From positions 62,001 through 126,000 of the forward strand of contig JAGWTP010000001.1 in the NCBI GenBank assembly GCA_028868895.1: a stretch of DNA of 64,000 nt. The letters run 5' to 3'. Below are positions 55,192-64,000 of the stretch, piece by piece. Numbering within the stretch: the first letter of the stretch is position 1; each line of letters starts with the position of its first letter. Position numbers and translations under genes: made by a program. Below the pieces are notes generated by a model. It was not told the DNA's origin. It saw only the letters and a program-made list of their open reading frames with translations, and did no database searches. The stretch comes from Burkholderiales bacterium. GTDB taxonomy: Bacteria > Pseudomonadota > Gammaproteobacteria > Burkholderiales > Burkholderiaceae_C.

Positions 55192-55518
55192 AATTTCCTT
55201 GTCTTGTCGACTTGTGCCGAATTGCTGGCCGCGTGAGCGTGTCACGGTGCAAGTCCAAGACGAGGTCGATGTGAATGTCCTTCTTTTACAACGCATGCTA
55301 AGCTGTTGATTAGTGGGGCGATAAGTCTTGCGCCCTGCACGTCGCCAAGGGCAATTTCGCGTCCGAATCTGGCCCACCATGGTTTCGATTTCAATCTGTT
55401 GCAATTGCTCGGAAAGGTGCGTGAATTGTTGGACTTGCATTGCCCGAGGCGCGATTACAGTGCGTGACCAATCGGCAATGATTTCGTTTTTTTCGACCAT
55501 GGACTGAACCCGCGAACC
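55192..55518. other. 327-base region between tRNA-Pro and pilB
   Basis: Clearly less GC-rich than the rest of the window (for example ttcttttacaacgcatgctaag). No supported gene, no copy of the tRNA 3' end and no mobile-element signature is visible. It presumably carries the pilB promoter; I did not find a correctly spaced sigma-54 GG-N10-GC element. Confidence 0.5.
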
Positions 55519-57237
55519 GTGGACACACTGGTAGAAGCTCCGCAATCCGCTCTTTCCGGCGTCGCACGGGTGCTCGTGCATGCGGGGAAACTGAATGCCA
55601 AGGTCGCCGAAGACCTCGTCCGCAATTCCAAGGACAAACATAGCAGCTTTGTGGCGTCGGTGATTGCCGCCGGCGCGGTTTCTCCGGCCGATCTGGCCCA
55701 CACGCTGGCCACGGCATTGGCCCTTCCGCTGCTCGACCTCTCGGCAGTAGATTCGCAGCGCCTGCCGCGCAACGTGATCGACGGCAAGTTGGCCTCGCAG
55801 TATCAAGTCGTCGTGCTGGGCAGGCGCGGCAATCGGTTGTTCATCGGTGGCGCCGATCCTACCGACCAGGAGGCTGTCGAGCGCATCAAGTTCGCGACAC
55901 AGCTCACACCGGAGTGGGTGATCGTCGAGCACGACAAGCTCGCCAAGATTCTTGATGCCAACGGCGCCAGCGTGACGGAGACGCTCGAGTCGATGTCCTC
56001 GGGCGACTTCGAATTCGACGTCACCGACGACGTCACCAGCCCGCAGGAAACCGCCGACACAACGTCCGAAGTCGAAGATGCCCCGGTCGTTCGTTTCTTG
56101 CAGAAGATGCTGATCGATGCCATCAACGCACGCGCCTCCGACCTGCATTTCGAGCCCTACGAATACCACTACCGCGTGCGTTTTCGCGTCGACGGTGAGT
56201 TGCGCGAAGTCACGCAGCCACCGATCGCGATCAAGGACAAGCTGTCGTCGCGCATCAAGGTGATCTCGCGCCTGGACATCGCCGAAAAGCGCGTGCCGCA
56301 AGACGGGCGGATGAAGCTCAAGTTCGGCTCCAAGGCGATCGACTTCCGCGTCAGTACGCTGCCCACGCTGTTCGGCGAGAAGATCGTGATCCGGATTCTC
56401 GATCCGTCGAGTGCGAAGGTCGGCATCGAGGCGTTGGGCTACGAAAAGGTTGAAAAGGACCGGCTGCTCAAGATCATCCAGCGGCCTTACGGCATGGTGC
56501 TGGTGACCGGCCCGACCGGCAGCGGCAAGACGGTGTCGCTCTACACCTGTCTGAACATCCTGAACCAGCCAGGCGTGAACATCTCCACGGTCGAAGACCC
56601 GGCCGAAATCAACCTGCCCGGCGTCAACCAGGTCAACGTGAACGACAAGGCCGGACTCACCTTCGCCGTTGCATTGAAGTCGTTCCTGCGCCAGGACCCC
56701 GACATCATCATGGTCGGCGAAATCCGCGACCTCGAAACCGCCGACATCGCGATCAAGGCCGCGCAGACCGGCCACATGGTGATGTCGACGCTGCACACCA
56801 ACGATGCGCCGACCACCCTCACCCGCCTGCTGAACATGGGCGTGGCGCCGTTCAACATCGCCTCGAGCATCTTGCTGATCACCGCCCAGCGGTTGGCTAG
56901 AAAGCTGTGCGAAACCTGCAAGGCGCAGGCGGACTACCCTCGCGAGGCAATGCTCAAGGCCGGTTTCAGCGAGGCCGATCTCGACGGCACCTGGCGGCCG
57001 TACCGGGCGGTGGGCTGCTCGGCTTGCAGCAACGGCTACAAGGGGCGCGTCGGCATCTACCAGGTCATGCCGGTCAACGAAGAAATCCAGAAGATCATCC
57101 TGAACGAAGGCACGGCCATGGACATTGCGGTGCAGGCCCAGCGCGACAACGTTCGCGACCTGCGCCAGTCGGGCCTGCTGAAGGTTCGCTCCGGTGTCAC
57201 CACGCTCGAAGAGGTGATCTCGGTGACCAACGAATGA
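55519..57237 (+). CDS. pilB: type IV pilus assembly ATPase PilB
   Basis: The extension motor of type IV pili, a hexameric ATPase at the cytoplasmic base of the inner membrane. The 572-residue protein has an N-terminal MshEN/GSPII_E domain (1-160). The ATPase follows, with Walker A GPTGSGKTVSLY, the Asp box VEDPAEINLPG, Walker B IIMVGEIRDLETA and the His box TGHMVMSTLHTND. A zinc knuckle (CETC, CSAC) near 460-500 is typical of PilB and absent from PilT. It starts with a GTG, followed by pilC after 67 bases and pilD after that. Confidence 0.95.
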   Translation: MDTLVEAPQSALSGVARVLVHAGKLNAKVAEDLVRNSKDKHSSFVASVIAAGAVSPADLAHTLATALALPLLDLSAVDSQRLPRNVIDGKLASQYQVVVLGRRGNRLFIGGADPTDQEAVERIKFATQLTPEWVIVEHDKLAKILDANGASVTETLESMSSGDFEFDVTDDVTSPQETADTTSEVEDAPVVRFLQKMLIDAINARASDLHFEPYEYHYRVRFRVDGELREVTQPPIAIKDKLSSRIKVISRLDIAEKRVPQDGRMKLKFGSKAIDFRVSTLPTLFGEKIVIRILDPSSAKVGIEALGYEKVEKDRLLKIIQRPYGMVLVTGPTGSGKTVSLYTCLNILNQPGVNISTVEDPAEINLPGVNQVNVNDKAGLTFAVALKSFLRQDPDIIMVGEIRDLETADIAIKAAQTGHMVMSTLHTNDAPTTLTRLLNMGVAPFNIASSILLITAQRLARKLCETCKAQADYPREAMLKAGFSEADLDGTWRPYRAVGCSACSNGYKGRVGIYQVMPVNEEIQKIILNEGTAMDIAVQAQRDNVRDLRQSGLLKVRSGVTTLEEVISVTNE

Positions 57238-57304
57238 ACCGCGGCTGACCCGCGAACGATCGAACACAACCGAAGGGACGAGGAGCACATCCTCGAAGGG
57301 CACC

Positions 57305-58525
57305 ATGGCGACTGCAGCGGCCGCGAAACACCTGAAGGAACTTGTCTTCGAGTGGGAAGGCAAGGACAAGAACGGCAAGATCGTGCGCGGCGAGATGCGC
57401 GCGGGTGGCGAAGCCGTGGTCGGCGCCAGCCTGCGCCGACAGGGCATCCTCGTCAACAAGGTCAAGAAGCGCCGGATGAGTGGTGGCCGGGCGATCAAGC
57501 AGAAGGACATCGCCGTCTTCACCCGTCAGCTGTCGACCATGATGCGTGCGGGCGTTCCGCTGATCCAGTCGTTCGACATCGTCGCACGCGGCAGCACCAA
57601 CCCGAAGATGACGCGCCTGCTGACCGACATCCGCTCCGACGTCGAAACCGGCACGAGCCTTTCGTCGGCCTTCCGCAAGCACCCGCTGCACTTCGACGCG
57701 CTGTATTGCAATCTGGTCGAAGCCGGCGAGGCTGGCGGCATCCTGGAGGCACTGCTCGACCGCCTGGCGATCTACCAGGAAAAGACGATGGCGATCAAGA
57801 ACAAGATCAAGTCGGCATTGATCTATCCGGTGGCCGTGATGGTGGTGGCGTTCATCGTGCTCGCGGTCATCATGATCTTCGTGATCCCGGCGTTCGAGGA
57901 CGTGTTCAAGTCCTTCGGCGCCGACCTGCCCGCACCCACGCTGGTGGTGATCGCGATGTCGAAATTCTTCGTCGGGTACTGGTACCTGATCTTCGGCATC
58001 CTCGGTGGCGGCACTTACTTCTTCCTGCAGTCGTGGAAGCGCTCGGTGAAGATGCAGAAGTTCATGGACCGGTTGCTGCTGCGCGTTCCCGTTTTCGGCG
58101 ACCTGGTCAACAAGTCGTCGATCGCGCGCTGGACACGCACGCTGTCGACCATGTTCGCCGCCGGCGTGCCGCTGGTCGAGGCACTCGATTCCGTTGGCGG
58201 TGCTTCGGGCAACGCGGTCTTCCAGGAAGCGACCGAACAGATCCAGAAAGACGTCTCGACCGGCTCGGCGCTGACCACCGCCATGCAGACCACCGGGGTG
58301 TTCCCGACGATGGTGGTGCAGATGTGCGCGATCGGCGAAGAGTCGGGCTCGCTCGACGCGATGCTCGGCAAGGCGGCCGAGTTCTATGAAGACGAGGTCG
58401 ACGAGGCGGTGAAGGGCTTGTCGAGCCTGATGGAGCCGTTCATCATCGTCATCCTGGGCGTTCTGATCGGCGGCATCGTGATCTCGATGTACCTGCCGAT
58501 CTTCAAGCTCGGCCAGGTCGTCTGA
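57305..58525 (+). CDS. pilC: type IV pilus inner membrane platform protein PilC
   Basis: The polytopic platform on which PilB and PilT act. The 406-residue protein has two GspF-type domains (FTRQLSTMMRAGVPLIQSFDI, then WTRTLSTMFAAGVPLVEALDSV), each followed by the LVEAGEAGGILE or CAIGEESGSLDAML pattern. Three membrane segments (about 180-205, 225-245, 380-400) are visible. The ATG is preceded by GAAGGG at 57296-57301. It lies between pilB and pilD in the standard order. Confidence 0.95.
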   Translation: MATAAAAKHLKELVFEWEGKDKNGKIVRGEMRAGGEAVVGASLRRQGILVNKVKKRRMSGGRAIKQKDIAVFTRQLSTMMRAGVPLIQSFDIVARGSTNPKMTRLLTDIRSDVETGTSLSSAFRKHPLHFDALYCNLVEAGEAGGILEALLDRLAIYQEKTMAIKNKIKSALIYPVAVMVVAFIVLAVIMIFVIPAFEDVFKSFGADLPAPTLVVIAMSKFFVGYWYLIFGILGGGTYFFLQSWKRSVKMQKFMDRLLLRVPVFGDLVNKSSIARWTRTLSTMFAAGVPLVEALDSVGGASGNAVFQEATEQIQKDVSTGSALTTAMQTTGVFPTMVVQMCAIGEESGSLDAMLGKAAEFYEDEVDEAVKGLSSLMEPFIIVILGVLIGGIVISMYLPIFKLGQVV

Positions 58526-58628
58526 CGAATGCGGTCCTTCGCGTCGCATCGGTGCCGCCTCCCGCCGCGGCGGACCGCACCAGCGCCCATCGGTGGGCCG
58601 CTGCGGCCCAGCGCCACCTGAGGCGCCG

Positions 58629-59483
58629 ATGGACCCGCAGCTCGTCGAAGTCTTGCTGTCGCCCGTCGTGCTGGCCCTGCTGGGCCTGTGCATCGGCAGC
58701 TTCCTGAACGTGGTGATTCATCGCCTGCCGCTGATGATGGAGCGCGGCTGGCGCATCGAAAGCGCCGAACTGCTCGGCGTGACGATCGACCCGCCGAAGC
58801 TGGTCACGCTGTCGACGCCCCGCTCGCGTTGCCCGGCTTGCGGCCACCCGATCCGCTGGTACGAGAACATCCCGCTGGTCAGCTACCTGCGGCTGCGCGG
58901 CAAGTGTTCGGCCTGCAACACGCCGATCTCACTGCGCTACCCCGCCATCGAGGTGCTCACGGCATTGCTGTTCGCAGTGATCGGCTGGCGATTCGGCGCC
59001 CACCCAACGGTGCTGCTGTGGTGCGGCTTGGTGGCCACGCTGATCGCACTCGCGTTCATCGACCTCGACACCCAGTTCCTGCCCGACGACCTGACCTTGC
59101 CACTGATGTGGGCCGGCATCGTCGCGGCCGCACTGGGCTGGATTCCCGTCACGCTCGGCGCGTCGGTGGGTGGCGCCGTGGTCGGCTACCTGTCGCTGTG
59201 GTTCGTGTTCCACGCCTACCGCCTGATCCGCGGCAAGGAGGGCATGGGCGCCGGCGACTTCAAGCTGCTTGCCGCGCTCGGTGCGTGGATGGGCTGGCAG
59301 CTGATCCCGTCGATCATCCTGCTGGCATCGGCGGTCGGTGCGATGGTGGGCATCGGCTTGATCGTGTTTCGCCGTCACGACCGCGACGTGCCGATTCCGT
59401 TTGGCCCGTACCTCGCCGGCGGCGGCATCGCCGCGCTGTTCTTCGGCGAGCAGCTGACGCGGTTGTGGATGCCCAGCGCCTGA
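58629..59483 (+). CDS. pilD: prepilin peptidase / N-methyltransferase PilD
   Basis: Cleaves the leader of type IV prepilins and methylates the new N-terminus in the inner membrane. The 284-residue protein has the methyltransferase-associated zinc site with two Cys pairs (CPAC and CSAC). The aspartyl protease motifs are FIDLDTQFLPD and the GAGDFKLLAALGAW block, and about eight membrane segments are present. It lies 103 bases after pilC. Its 3' end overlaps the coaE start by 19 bases. Confidence 0.95.
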   Translation: MDPQLVEVLLSPVVLALLGLCIGSFLNVVIHRLPLMMERGWRIESAELLGVTIDPPKLVTLSTPRSRCPACGHPIRWYENIPLVSYLRLRGKCSACNTPISLRYPAIEVLTALLFAVIGWRFGAHPTVLLWCGLVATLIALAFIDLDTQFLPDDLTLPLMWAGIVAAALGWIPVTLGASVGGAVVGYLSLWFVFHAYRLIRGKEGMGAGDFKLLAALGAWMGWQLIPSIILLASAVGAMVGIGLIVFRRHDRDVPIPFGPYLAGGGIAALFFGEQLTRLWMPSA

Positions 59484-60106
59484 ATGCGCCGCGCTTGCGG
59501 ATCGGCTTGACCGGCGGCATCGGCAGCGGCAAGAGCACCGTCGCGGCGCTGCTCGCGCGACGCGGCGCCACGGTGGTCGACACCGACCTGATTGCGCGAC
59601 AACTCACTTTGCCTGGCGGCGCGGCCATCGGCGCGATCGCGGCCGCGTTCGGCGCCGGGTTCATCGACGCCAGCGGCGCACTGGATCGCGAGCGCCTGCG
59701 CAACCGTGTGTTTTCCGAGCCCGCGGCCCGGCGGCGGCTCGAAACCATCCTGCACCCGCTGATCGGAATCGAAACCGAGCGTCAGGCGTGCGCCGCGGTC
59801 GGCCCGGCCGTGGTGTTCGACGTGCCGCTGCTGGTCGAGTCCGGCCGCTGGCGCGCCCGGGTCGACAAGGTGTTGGTGGTCGATTGTCGCGAGGCCACGC
59901 AGATCGAACGCGTGGTGGCACGCTCCGGCTGGACGCCGCAGGCGGTGCGCGCCGTGATCGACCAGCAGGCCTCGCGCGATCGACGTCGGGCCTGCGCTGA
60001 CGCGGTCATCTACAACGACGGCGTCACCGCGCAGGCGCTGGTCGATGAGGTGGCGTCGCTGTGGCGCCGCTGGCTTCGGCGCGCCGATCGAGACCTGGGC
60101 CGCTGA
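59465..60106 (+). CDS. coaE: dephospho-CoA kinase
   Basis: Phosphorylates dephospho-CoA in the last step of coenzyme A synthesis. The 213-residue protein has the P-loop GLTGGIGSGKSTVA near the N-terminus, DTDLIARQLT, the HPLI motif in LETILHPLIG, VFDVPLLVESGRW and a C-terminal R-rich helical end. No ATG is in frame; a GTG at 59465 inside pilD, or a TTG at 59495, must serve as start. The pilD-coaE-zapD-yacG order is the usual one. Confidence 0.93.
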   Translation: MDAQRLNAPRLRIGLTGGIGSGKSTVAALLARRGATVVDTDLIARQLTLPGGAAIGAIAAAFGAGFIDASGALDRERLRNRVFSEPAARRRLETILHPLIGIETERQACAAVGPAVVFDVPLLVESGRWRARVDKVLVVDCREATQIERVVARSGWTPQAVRAVIDQQASRDRRRACADAVIYNDGVTAQALVDEVASLWRRWLRRADRDLGR

Positions 60107-60171
60107 CGCAGGCTGCGTGTGGAACAATCGCGCCTCGTCAGGCCCGCTTCGCCTGTACCGACCCGCGCACC

Positions 60172-60927
60172 GTGATCCTTTACGAATACCCGTTCAACGA
60201 AAGCATCCGCACGATGCTGCGCCTCGAGCACCTGTTCGACCGGCTCGGCCAGCTGATCGCGCGCGACACCGCGGTCGACCACCATTTCGCGCTGGCCACG
60301 CTGTTCGAGATCATGGACGTGGCCTCGCGCGCCGACCTGAAGTCCGACGTGCTGAAGGAACTGGACAAGCACAAGCAGCAGTTCAACGGCTACCGCGGCA
60401 ACCCGTCGATCTCCGAAGCGGCGCTCGACGAGGTCACGTCCAGGATCGACCACGCCTTCGATCGCCTGAACCAGCTGCAAGGCAAGGCCGGTGCTTCGCT
60501 GACCAGCAACGAGTGGCTGATGAGCATCCGCAGCCGCATCAGCATCCCCGGTGGTACCTGTGAATTCGACCTGCCGGCGTACTACGCCTGGCAGCAGTTC
60601 GCAGCGCCGCGCCGGCGCGCCGATCTGCTGCAGTGGGTCGCGTCGTTGATGCCGCTCGCGCAAGCGCTGCAAGTGCTGCTCGGTCTGCTGCGCGACTCCG
60701 GCGTGCCGCACAAGGTGGTCGCCCAGGCTGGCCAGTACCAGCAAAGCCTGCCGCAGGGTCGCGTCTACCAGTTGATGCGCGTGCGGCTCGACGCCGCCGA
60801 CGACATCGTGCCCGAGATCAGCGGCCACAGGCTGATGGTGTCGGTGCGGCTGATGCGTCAGGACAGTGAAGGCCGGCTCAAACCGAGCCAGGCCGACGCC
60901 AGCTTCGAACTGACGCTTTGTTCATGA
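60172..60927 (+). CDS. zapD: cell division protein ZapD
   Basis: A cytoplasmic protein that cross-links FtsZ filaments at the division ring. The 251-residue all-helical protein starts VILYEYPFNESIRTMLRLEHLF, the family signature. RIDHAFDRLNQLQGK and EWLMSIRSRISIPGGTCEFDLPAYYAW are further conserved blocks. The start is a GTG at 60172, chosen because longer frames upstream do not match. yacG overlaps it by 4 bases. Confidence 0.94.
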   Translation: MILYEYPFNESIRTMLRLEHLFDRLGQLIARDTAVDHHFALATLFEIMDVASRADLKSDVLKELDKHKQQFNGYRGNPSISEAALDEVTSRIDHAFDRLNQLQGKAGASLTSNEWLMSIRSRISIPGGTCEFDLPAYYAWQQFAAPRRRADLLQWVASLMPLAQALQVLLGLLRDSGVPHKVVAQAGQYQQSLPQGRVYQLMRVRLDAADDIVPEISGHRLMVSVRLMRQDSEGRLKPSQADASFELTLCS

Positions 60928-61148
60928 GCCAGGCGTCCAACGGTGCGCGCATCGTGCGCTGCCCCGGCTGCGGCGGCCCGAGTGTCTACGCACTCGAGAA
61001 CGTCCACCGCCCGTTCTGCAGCGCGCGCTGCAAGAACAACGACTTCGGTGCCTGGGCCAGCGAGGGTTACAGCGTCCCGGTCGATGCCGACTTACCGCCA
61101 CCCGACATCGATCTCGACACCGACCGCGGCGATACGCAGCCGCACTGA
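60924..61148 (+). CDS. yacG: DNA gyrase inhibitor YacG (zinc-binding)
   Basis: A 74-residue zinc-finger protein that binds GyrB and inhibits gyrase in E. coli. The four zinc cysteines are CPGC (13-16) and CSARC (32-36), followed by KNNDFGAWASEGYSVPV, the conserved block. The acidic Asp-rich C-terminus is variable. Its ATG overlaps the zapD stop, as in related bacteria. Confidence 0.93.
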   Translation: MSQASNGARIVRCPGCGGPSVYALENVHRPFCSARCKNNDFGAWASEGYSVPVDADLPPPDIDLDTDRGDTQPH

Positions 61149-61167
61149 TGCGGCTGACGCGGCCGCT

Positions 61168-61767
61168 TCAACGCGCCAGCCAGTGCGTTGCGAAGGCCTC
61201 GAGATCGGGATGCAAGGACTTCGCCAACGCCATGTCGGCCCCGACGTTGGGGCTGCCATTGGGGGCACGCAGCACCAGCGCCGTGTGCACGTGGGCAGGC
61301 ACGCCGCGCAGGTACGGGACGTAGTCGTCGACGAAGGCGACCGGCTGCAGTTGTTCGATCGCATCCGCCTTCGGGCTGCGCGTGCCTTCGGCGTTGCCGG
61401 TGGCGATCACGCGTTCGATCGGGAACCCCAGGTTGCGCAGATTGCGCAGGCGCGCCGCCTCGAATTGCGCATCGAGGGCCGACACGCACACCAGGTCGTA
61501 GCCCGCCTGCTGCAATCGATGACAGGCCTCGAGCGCACCGGTGATCGCGGGCATCGTGGACCAGAAGTGGTCGTCAAATGCGGCCCTGAACAACGCTCGA
61601 CGCTCGGGATCGAGACGCTCGACGTGCCAGCGGTCCATCGGCCAGTAGGCAAGCGGATCGCGCTCGGCGGGTGCCTGGCCGAAGGCGCGGTGCCACGCGT
61701 GGGCGTAGCCGAGGTGGAAGTCGAGCAGCACGCCGTCGGCGTCGAGGGCGATGAGAGGTCTGGTCAT
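61168..61767 (-). CDS. HAD-like hydrolase
   Basis: A 199-residue phosphatase-type protein. The nucleophile motif is LIALDADGVLLDF with the Asp-x-Asp, the second motif is LVCVSALDAQ, and the third is VAFVDDYVPYLRG with the paired Asp. A cap-like helical insert lies between residues 20 and 80. The substrate is unknown. The ATG at 61767 is chosen because the family motif begins a few residues later. It converges on yacG with 19 bases between the ends and diverges from the DUF938 gene. Confidence 0.85.
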   Translation of the reverse strand: MTRPLIALDADGVLLDFHLGYAHAWHRAFGQAPAERDPLAYWPMDRWHVERLDPERRALFRAAFDDHFWSTMPAITGALEACHRLQQAGYDLVCVSALDAQFEAARLRNLRNLGFPIERVIATGNAEGTRSPKADAIEQLQPVAFVDDYVPYLRGVPAHVHTALVLRAPNGSPNVGADMALAKSLHPDLEAFATHWLAR

Positions 61768-61839
61768 GGGCAACACTGTACCGACTCGGCGTGCGGCGGG
61801 TGTTCTCGCCCGAGCGCGGCACGCGTGTGCGTCACGCGT

Positions 61840-61845
61840 CAGAAT
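61840..61845 (+). promoter_or_regulatory. -10-like CAGAAT box before the DUF938 gene
   Basis: CAGAAT ends 7 bases (cgacgcg) before the ATG at 61853, again placing a likely transcription start at or near the start codon. No -35 is visible. Confidence 0.4.
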
Positions 61846-61852
61846 CGACGCG

Positions 61853-62446
61853 ATGGACAAGCCCTGCTCGCCGGCCTGCGTACGCAACCAGGATGTGATC
61901 CTCGATGTCTTGAGAGTTCACTTTGCCGACCGCCGCCATGTGCTGGAAATCGGCAGCGGCACCGGCCAGCACGCGGTGCATTTCGCGGCAGCGCTGCCGC
62001 ATCTGGTCTGGCAGACCTCGGATGTGCCAGCGCACCACGCAGGCATCGGCCTGTGGCTCGCCGAAGCAGGGCTGCCCAACACGCCGCCGCCACTGGCCTT
62101 CGACATCAACGGCGCGCCACCGCAGGGCCCGTTCGACGCGGTCTTCACGGCCAACACGCTGCACATCATGAGTTGGTTCGAGGTGCAACGTCTGTTCGCG
62201 CTGCTTCACGGCCTGATGGCCCCGCACGCGCTGCTCACGGTTTACGGCCCGTTCAACTACGGTGGCAAATTCACCAGCGCCAGCAACGCAGCGTTCGACG
62301 CCTCGTTGCGAGCCGAGCAACCGCATCGCGGTATCCGCGATTTCGAAAAGGTGGAGGCACTCGCTCGGGCGGCCGGACTGGTACTGCGGGAAGACCGTGC
62401 GATGCCCGCCAACAACCGGTGCATCACTTGGCGGCGGGCCTCTTGA
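61853..62446 (+). CDS. DUF938 family SAM-dependent methyltransferase
   Basis: A 197-residue class I methyltransferase of the DUF938 type. The SAM-binding motif is HVLEIGSGTGQHAVHFAAALPHLVWQTSDV. The conserved TANTLHIMSWFEVQRLF and YGPFNYGGKFTSASNAAFDASL blocks follow, and it ends with NNRCITWRR. The substrate is unknown. The start at 61853 lacks a Shine-Dalgarno site. Its 3' end overlaps the converging helix-turn-helix gene by 23 bases. Confidence 0.88.
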   Translation: MDKPCSPACVRNQDVILDVLRVHFADRRHVLEIGSGTGQHAVHFAAALPHLVWQTSDVPAHHAGIGLWLAEAGLPNTPPPLAFDINGAPPQGPFDAVFTANTLHIMSWFEVQRLFALLHGLMAPHALLTVYGPFNYGGKFTSASNAAFDASLRAEQPHRGIRDFEKVEALARAAGLVLREDRAMPANNRCITWRRAS

Positions 62447-63134
62447 GGCCCGGCGCCGCATCACCCGACGTGTCGGCGGTTCGACCGGTCTCGCGGCGAA
62501 ATACCAATGCCGCCTCGAACGACGCCCGGACGAAATCCAGCGCCGCGGCGAACTCCTGGTCCGAAAGCTGGCGGGCCGCGTCGCTGGCCCGGTAGAGGTT
62601 GGCGAACTCGCGCTCGCGGCCGGCCTGCACCGCGAGTTTGCCCACGCCCACGCTCTCGAGCGTAGCCCACAGCTTCGGGTTGTAGGTGCGCGTGAGCTTC
62701 AGCGCGACGGGGATCGGGTCGTTGCGGCCGAGCACGCCCGCCAGACGCAGGATGATCTCGAACGGCAAGCCGACTTTGCCGCCCTCGACCTGCTCGAGCA
62801 GCGACACATCCTTGAGGTCGATGGCGCGGCCGATGTCTTGCAGCGTCAGGCCCGCGCCGACGCGCAGGTCGCGGAACAGTACGCCGGCCTTCTCGGCGGC
62901 AGCCTTGTGCGACGTCTTGGTCAGGCGCGCCGCGGCGGCACGAAACGACAGATCGGCCGCCGTGTTGGCGATGCCGAGCACGAAGTCGGTCCAGGATCGC
63001 AGGTCGCGCGCAAGCGGCAACAGGCCGCGGTCCTTGACAGCTGACGCCTTCACCGCGACTGCCGGGGCCGCCCTGGGGGCCACGCGCGTCGATGCACTCG
63101 AAGCCATCTTTCGCTTGCGGGGAGTCGTGGTCAT
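62424..63134 (-). CDS. helix-turn-helix (XRE-type) DNA-binding protein
   Basis: A 236-residue predicted regulator. The N-terminal ~35 residues are Lys/Arg/Ala-rich (PRKRKMASSASTRVAPRAAP), and a helical stretch follows. A probable HTH lies at about 85-140 (LFRDLRVGAGLTLQDIGRAIDLKDVSLLEQVEGGK), and a helical C-terminal part follows. No ligand-binding domain is recognised. It lies 47 bases downstream of pobA on the same strand, so it may share its transcript, but it is not of the AraC- or IclR-type PobR families. The ATG at 63134 is used; Met at residue 10 is an alternative. Confidence 0.72.
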   Translation of the reverse strand: MTTTPRKRKMASSASTRVAPRAAPAVAVKASAVKDRGLLPLARDLRSWTDFVLGIANTAADLSFRAAAARLTKTSHKAAAEKAGVLFRDLRVGAGLTLQDIGRAIDLKDVSLLEQVEGGKVGLPFEIILRLAGVLGRNDPIPVALKLTRTYNPKLWATLESVGVGKLAVQAGREREFANLYRASDAARQLSDQEFAAALDFVRASFEAALVFRRETGRTADTSGDAAPGLKRPAAK

Positions 63135-63181
63135 GCGAACTCGCTTTGGGGTGTCGGCCAGCCCGGTTTGGATGACTCGGG

Positions 63182-64000
<819 letters not shown>

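Noticed and set aside
55192..55518. Sigma-54 promoter for pilB
   Set aside because: The nearest match (around TTGGACTTGCATTGCC) has GG and GC separated by nine bases, not ten, so it does not meet the consensus.

Overview
This window is about 64 kb of high-GC chromosome from a betaproteobacterium of the order Burkholderiales, most like the Leptothrix/Rubrivivax/Methylibium branch. This placement rests on gene order and protein families (Kdo hydroxylase next to metG, DUF3460-scpA, accB-accC-prmA-DUF3426, hemA-prfA-prmC-grxD, proS/rppH, rplU-rpmA-obgE-proB, ispB-tRNA-pilBCD-coaE-zapD-yacG) read by eye; no search was run. Coding density is very high. There are no rRNA genes, insertion sequences, integrases or CRISPR arrays. 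Two tRNA genes are present, Met(CAT) and Pro(CGG).

Layout. 0-1.5 kb: the end of a formate-dehydrogenase-type accessory operon on the minus strand (DUF3305, DUF3306, Fe-S protein). 1.6-8.4 kb: apbC diverging from metG, then a Kdo hydroxylase, a CYTH/CHAD protein and scpA. 8.5-14.3 kb: a plus-strand run of RNB nuclease, TonB-like protein, aroE, mtgA, an unknown gene and a TlpA-like thioredoxin. 14.6-19.4 kb: acetyl-CoA carboxylase (accB, accC), prmA, a zinc-ribbon protein and a PfkB kinase. 19.5-24.7 kb: a histone-H1-like gene and the nrdA-nrdB ribonucleotide reductase operon. 24.7-29.9 kb: ampD, pilR, pilS, a small PP0621-like gene and a CcsA-like membrane protein. 30-33.5 kb: ffh and ftsY (the signal recognition particle pair) and tRNA-Met.

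33.7-40.4 kb is the most accessory-looking block: a triple-PAS diguanylate cyclase, then an MBL-fold protein, a flavin hydroxylase with a tiny partner protein (MhaA/MhaB-like), homogentisate dioxygenase (hmgA) and a LysE-type exporter. Together these suggest 3-hydroxyphenylacetate to homogentisate to maleylacetoacetate. 40.6-55.2 kb is housekeeping: miaB, hemA-prfA-prmC, grxD, ubiX, a lytic transglycosylase, proS, rppH, proB-obgE-rpmA-rplU, ispB and tRNA-Pro. 55.5-61.1 kb: pilB, pilC, pilD, coaE, zapD and yacG. 61.2-64 kb: a HAD phosphatase, a DUF938 methyltransferase, a helix-turn-helix protein and the start of a 4-hydroxybenzoate hydroxylase gene (pobA) cut by the window end.

The most unusual signals are: (1) a degenerate copy of the accC start lying as a 33-codon open frame between accB and accC; (2) a paired NrdR-type operator laid over a good promoter upstream of nrdA; (3) the MhaAB-HmgA cluster with an MBL-fold neighbour that lacks part of the metal motif; (4) several -10-like boxes ending only 6-8 bases before start codons, which would give leaderless mRNAs; (5) a 30-bp tandem repeat that builds the histone-like protein. 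I found no wholly new defence or mobile system in this window.
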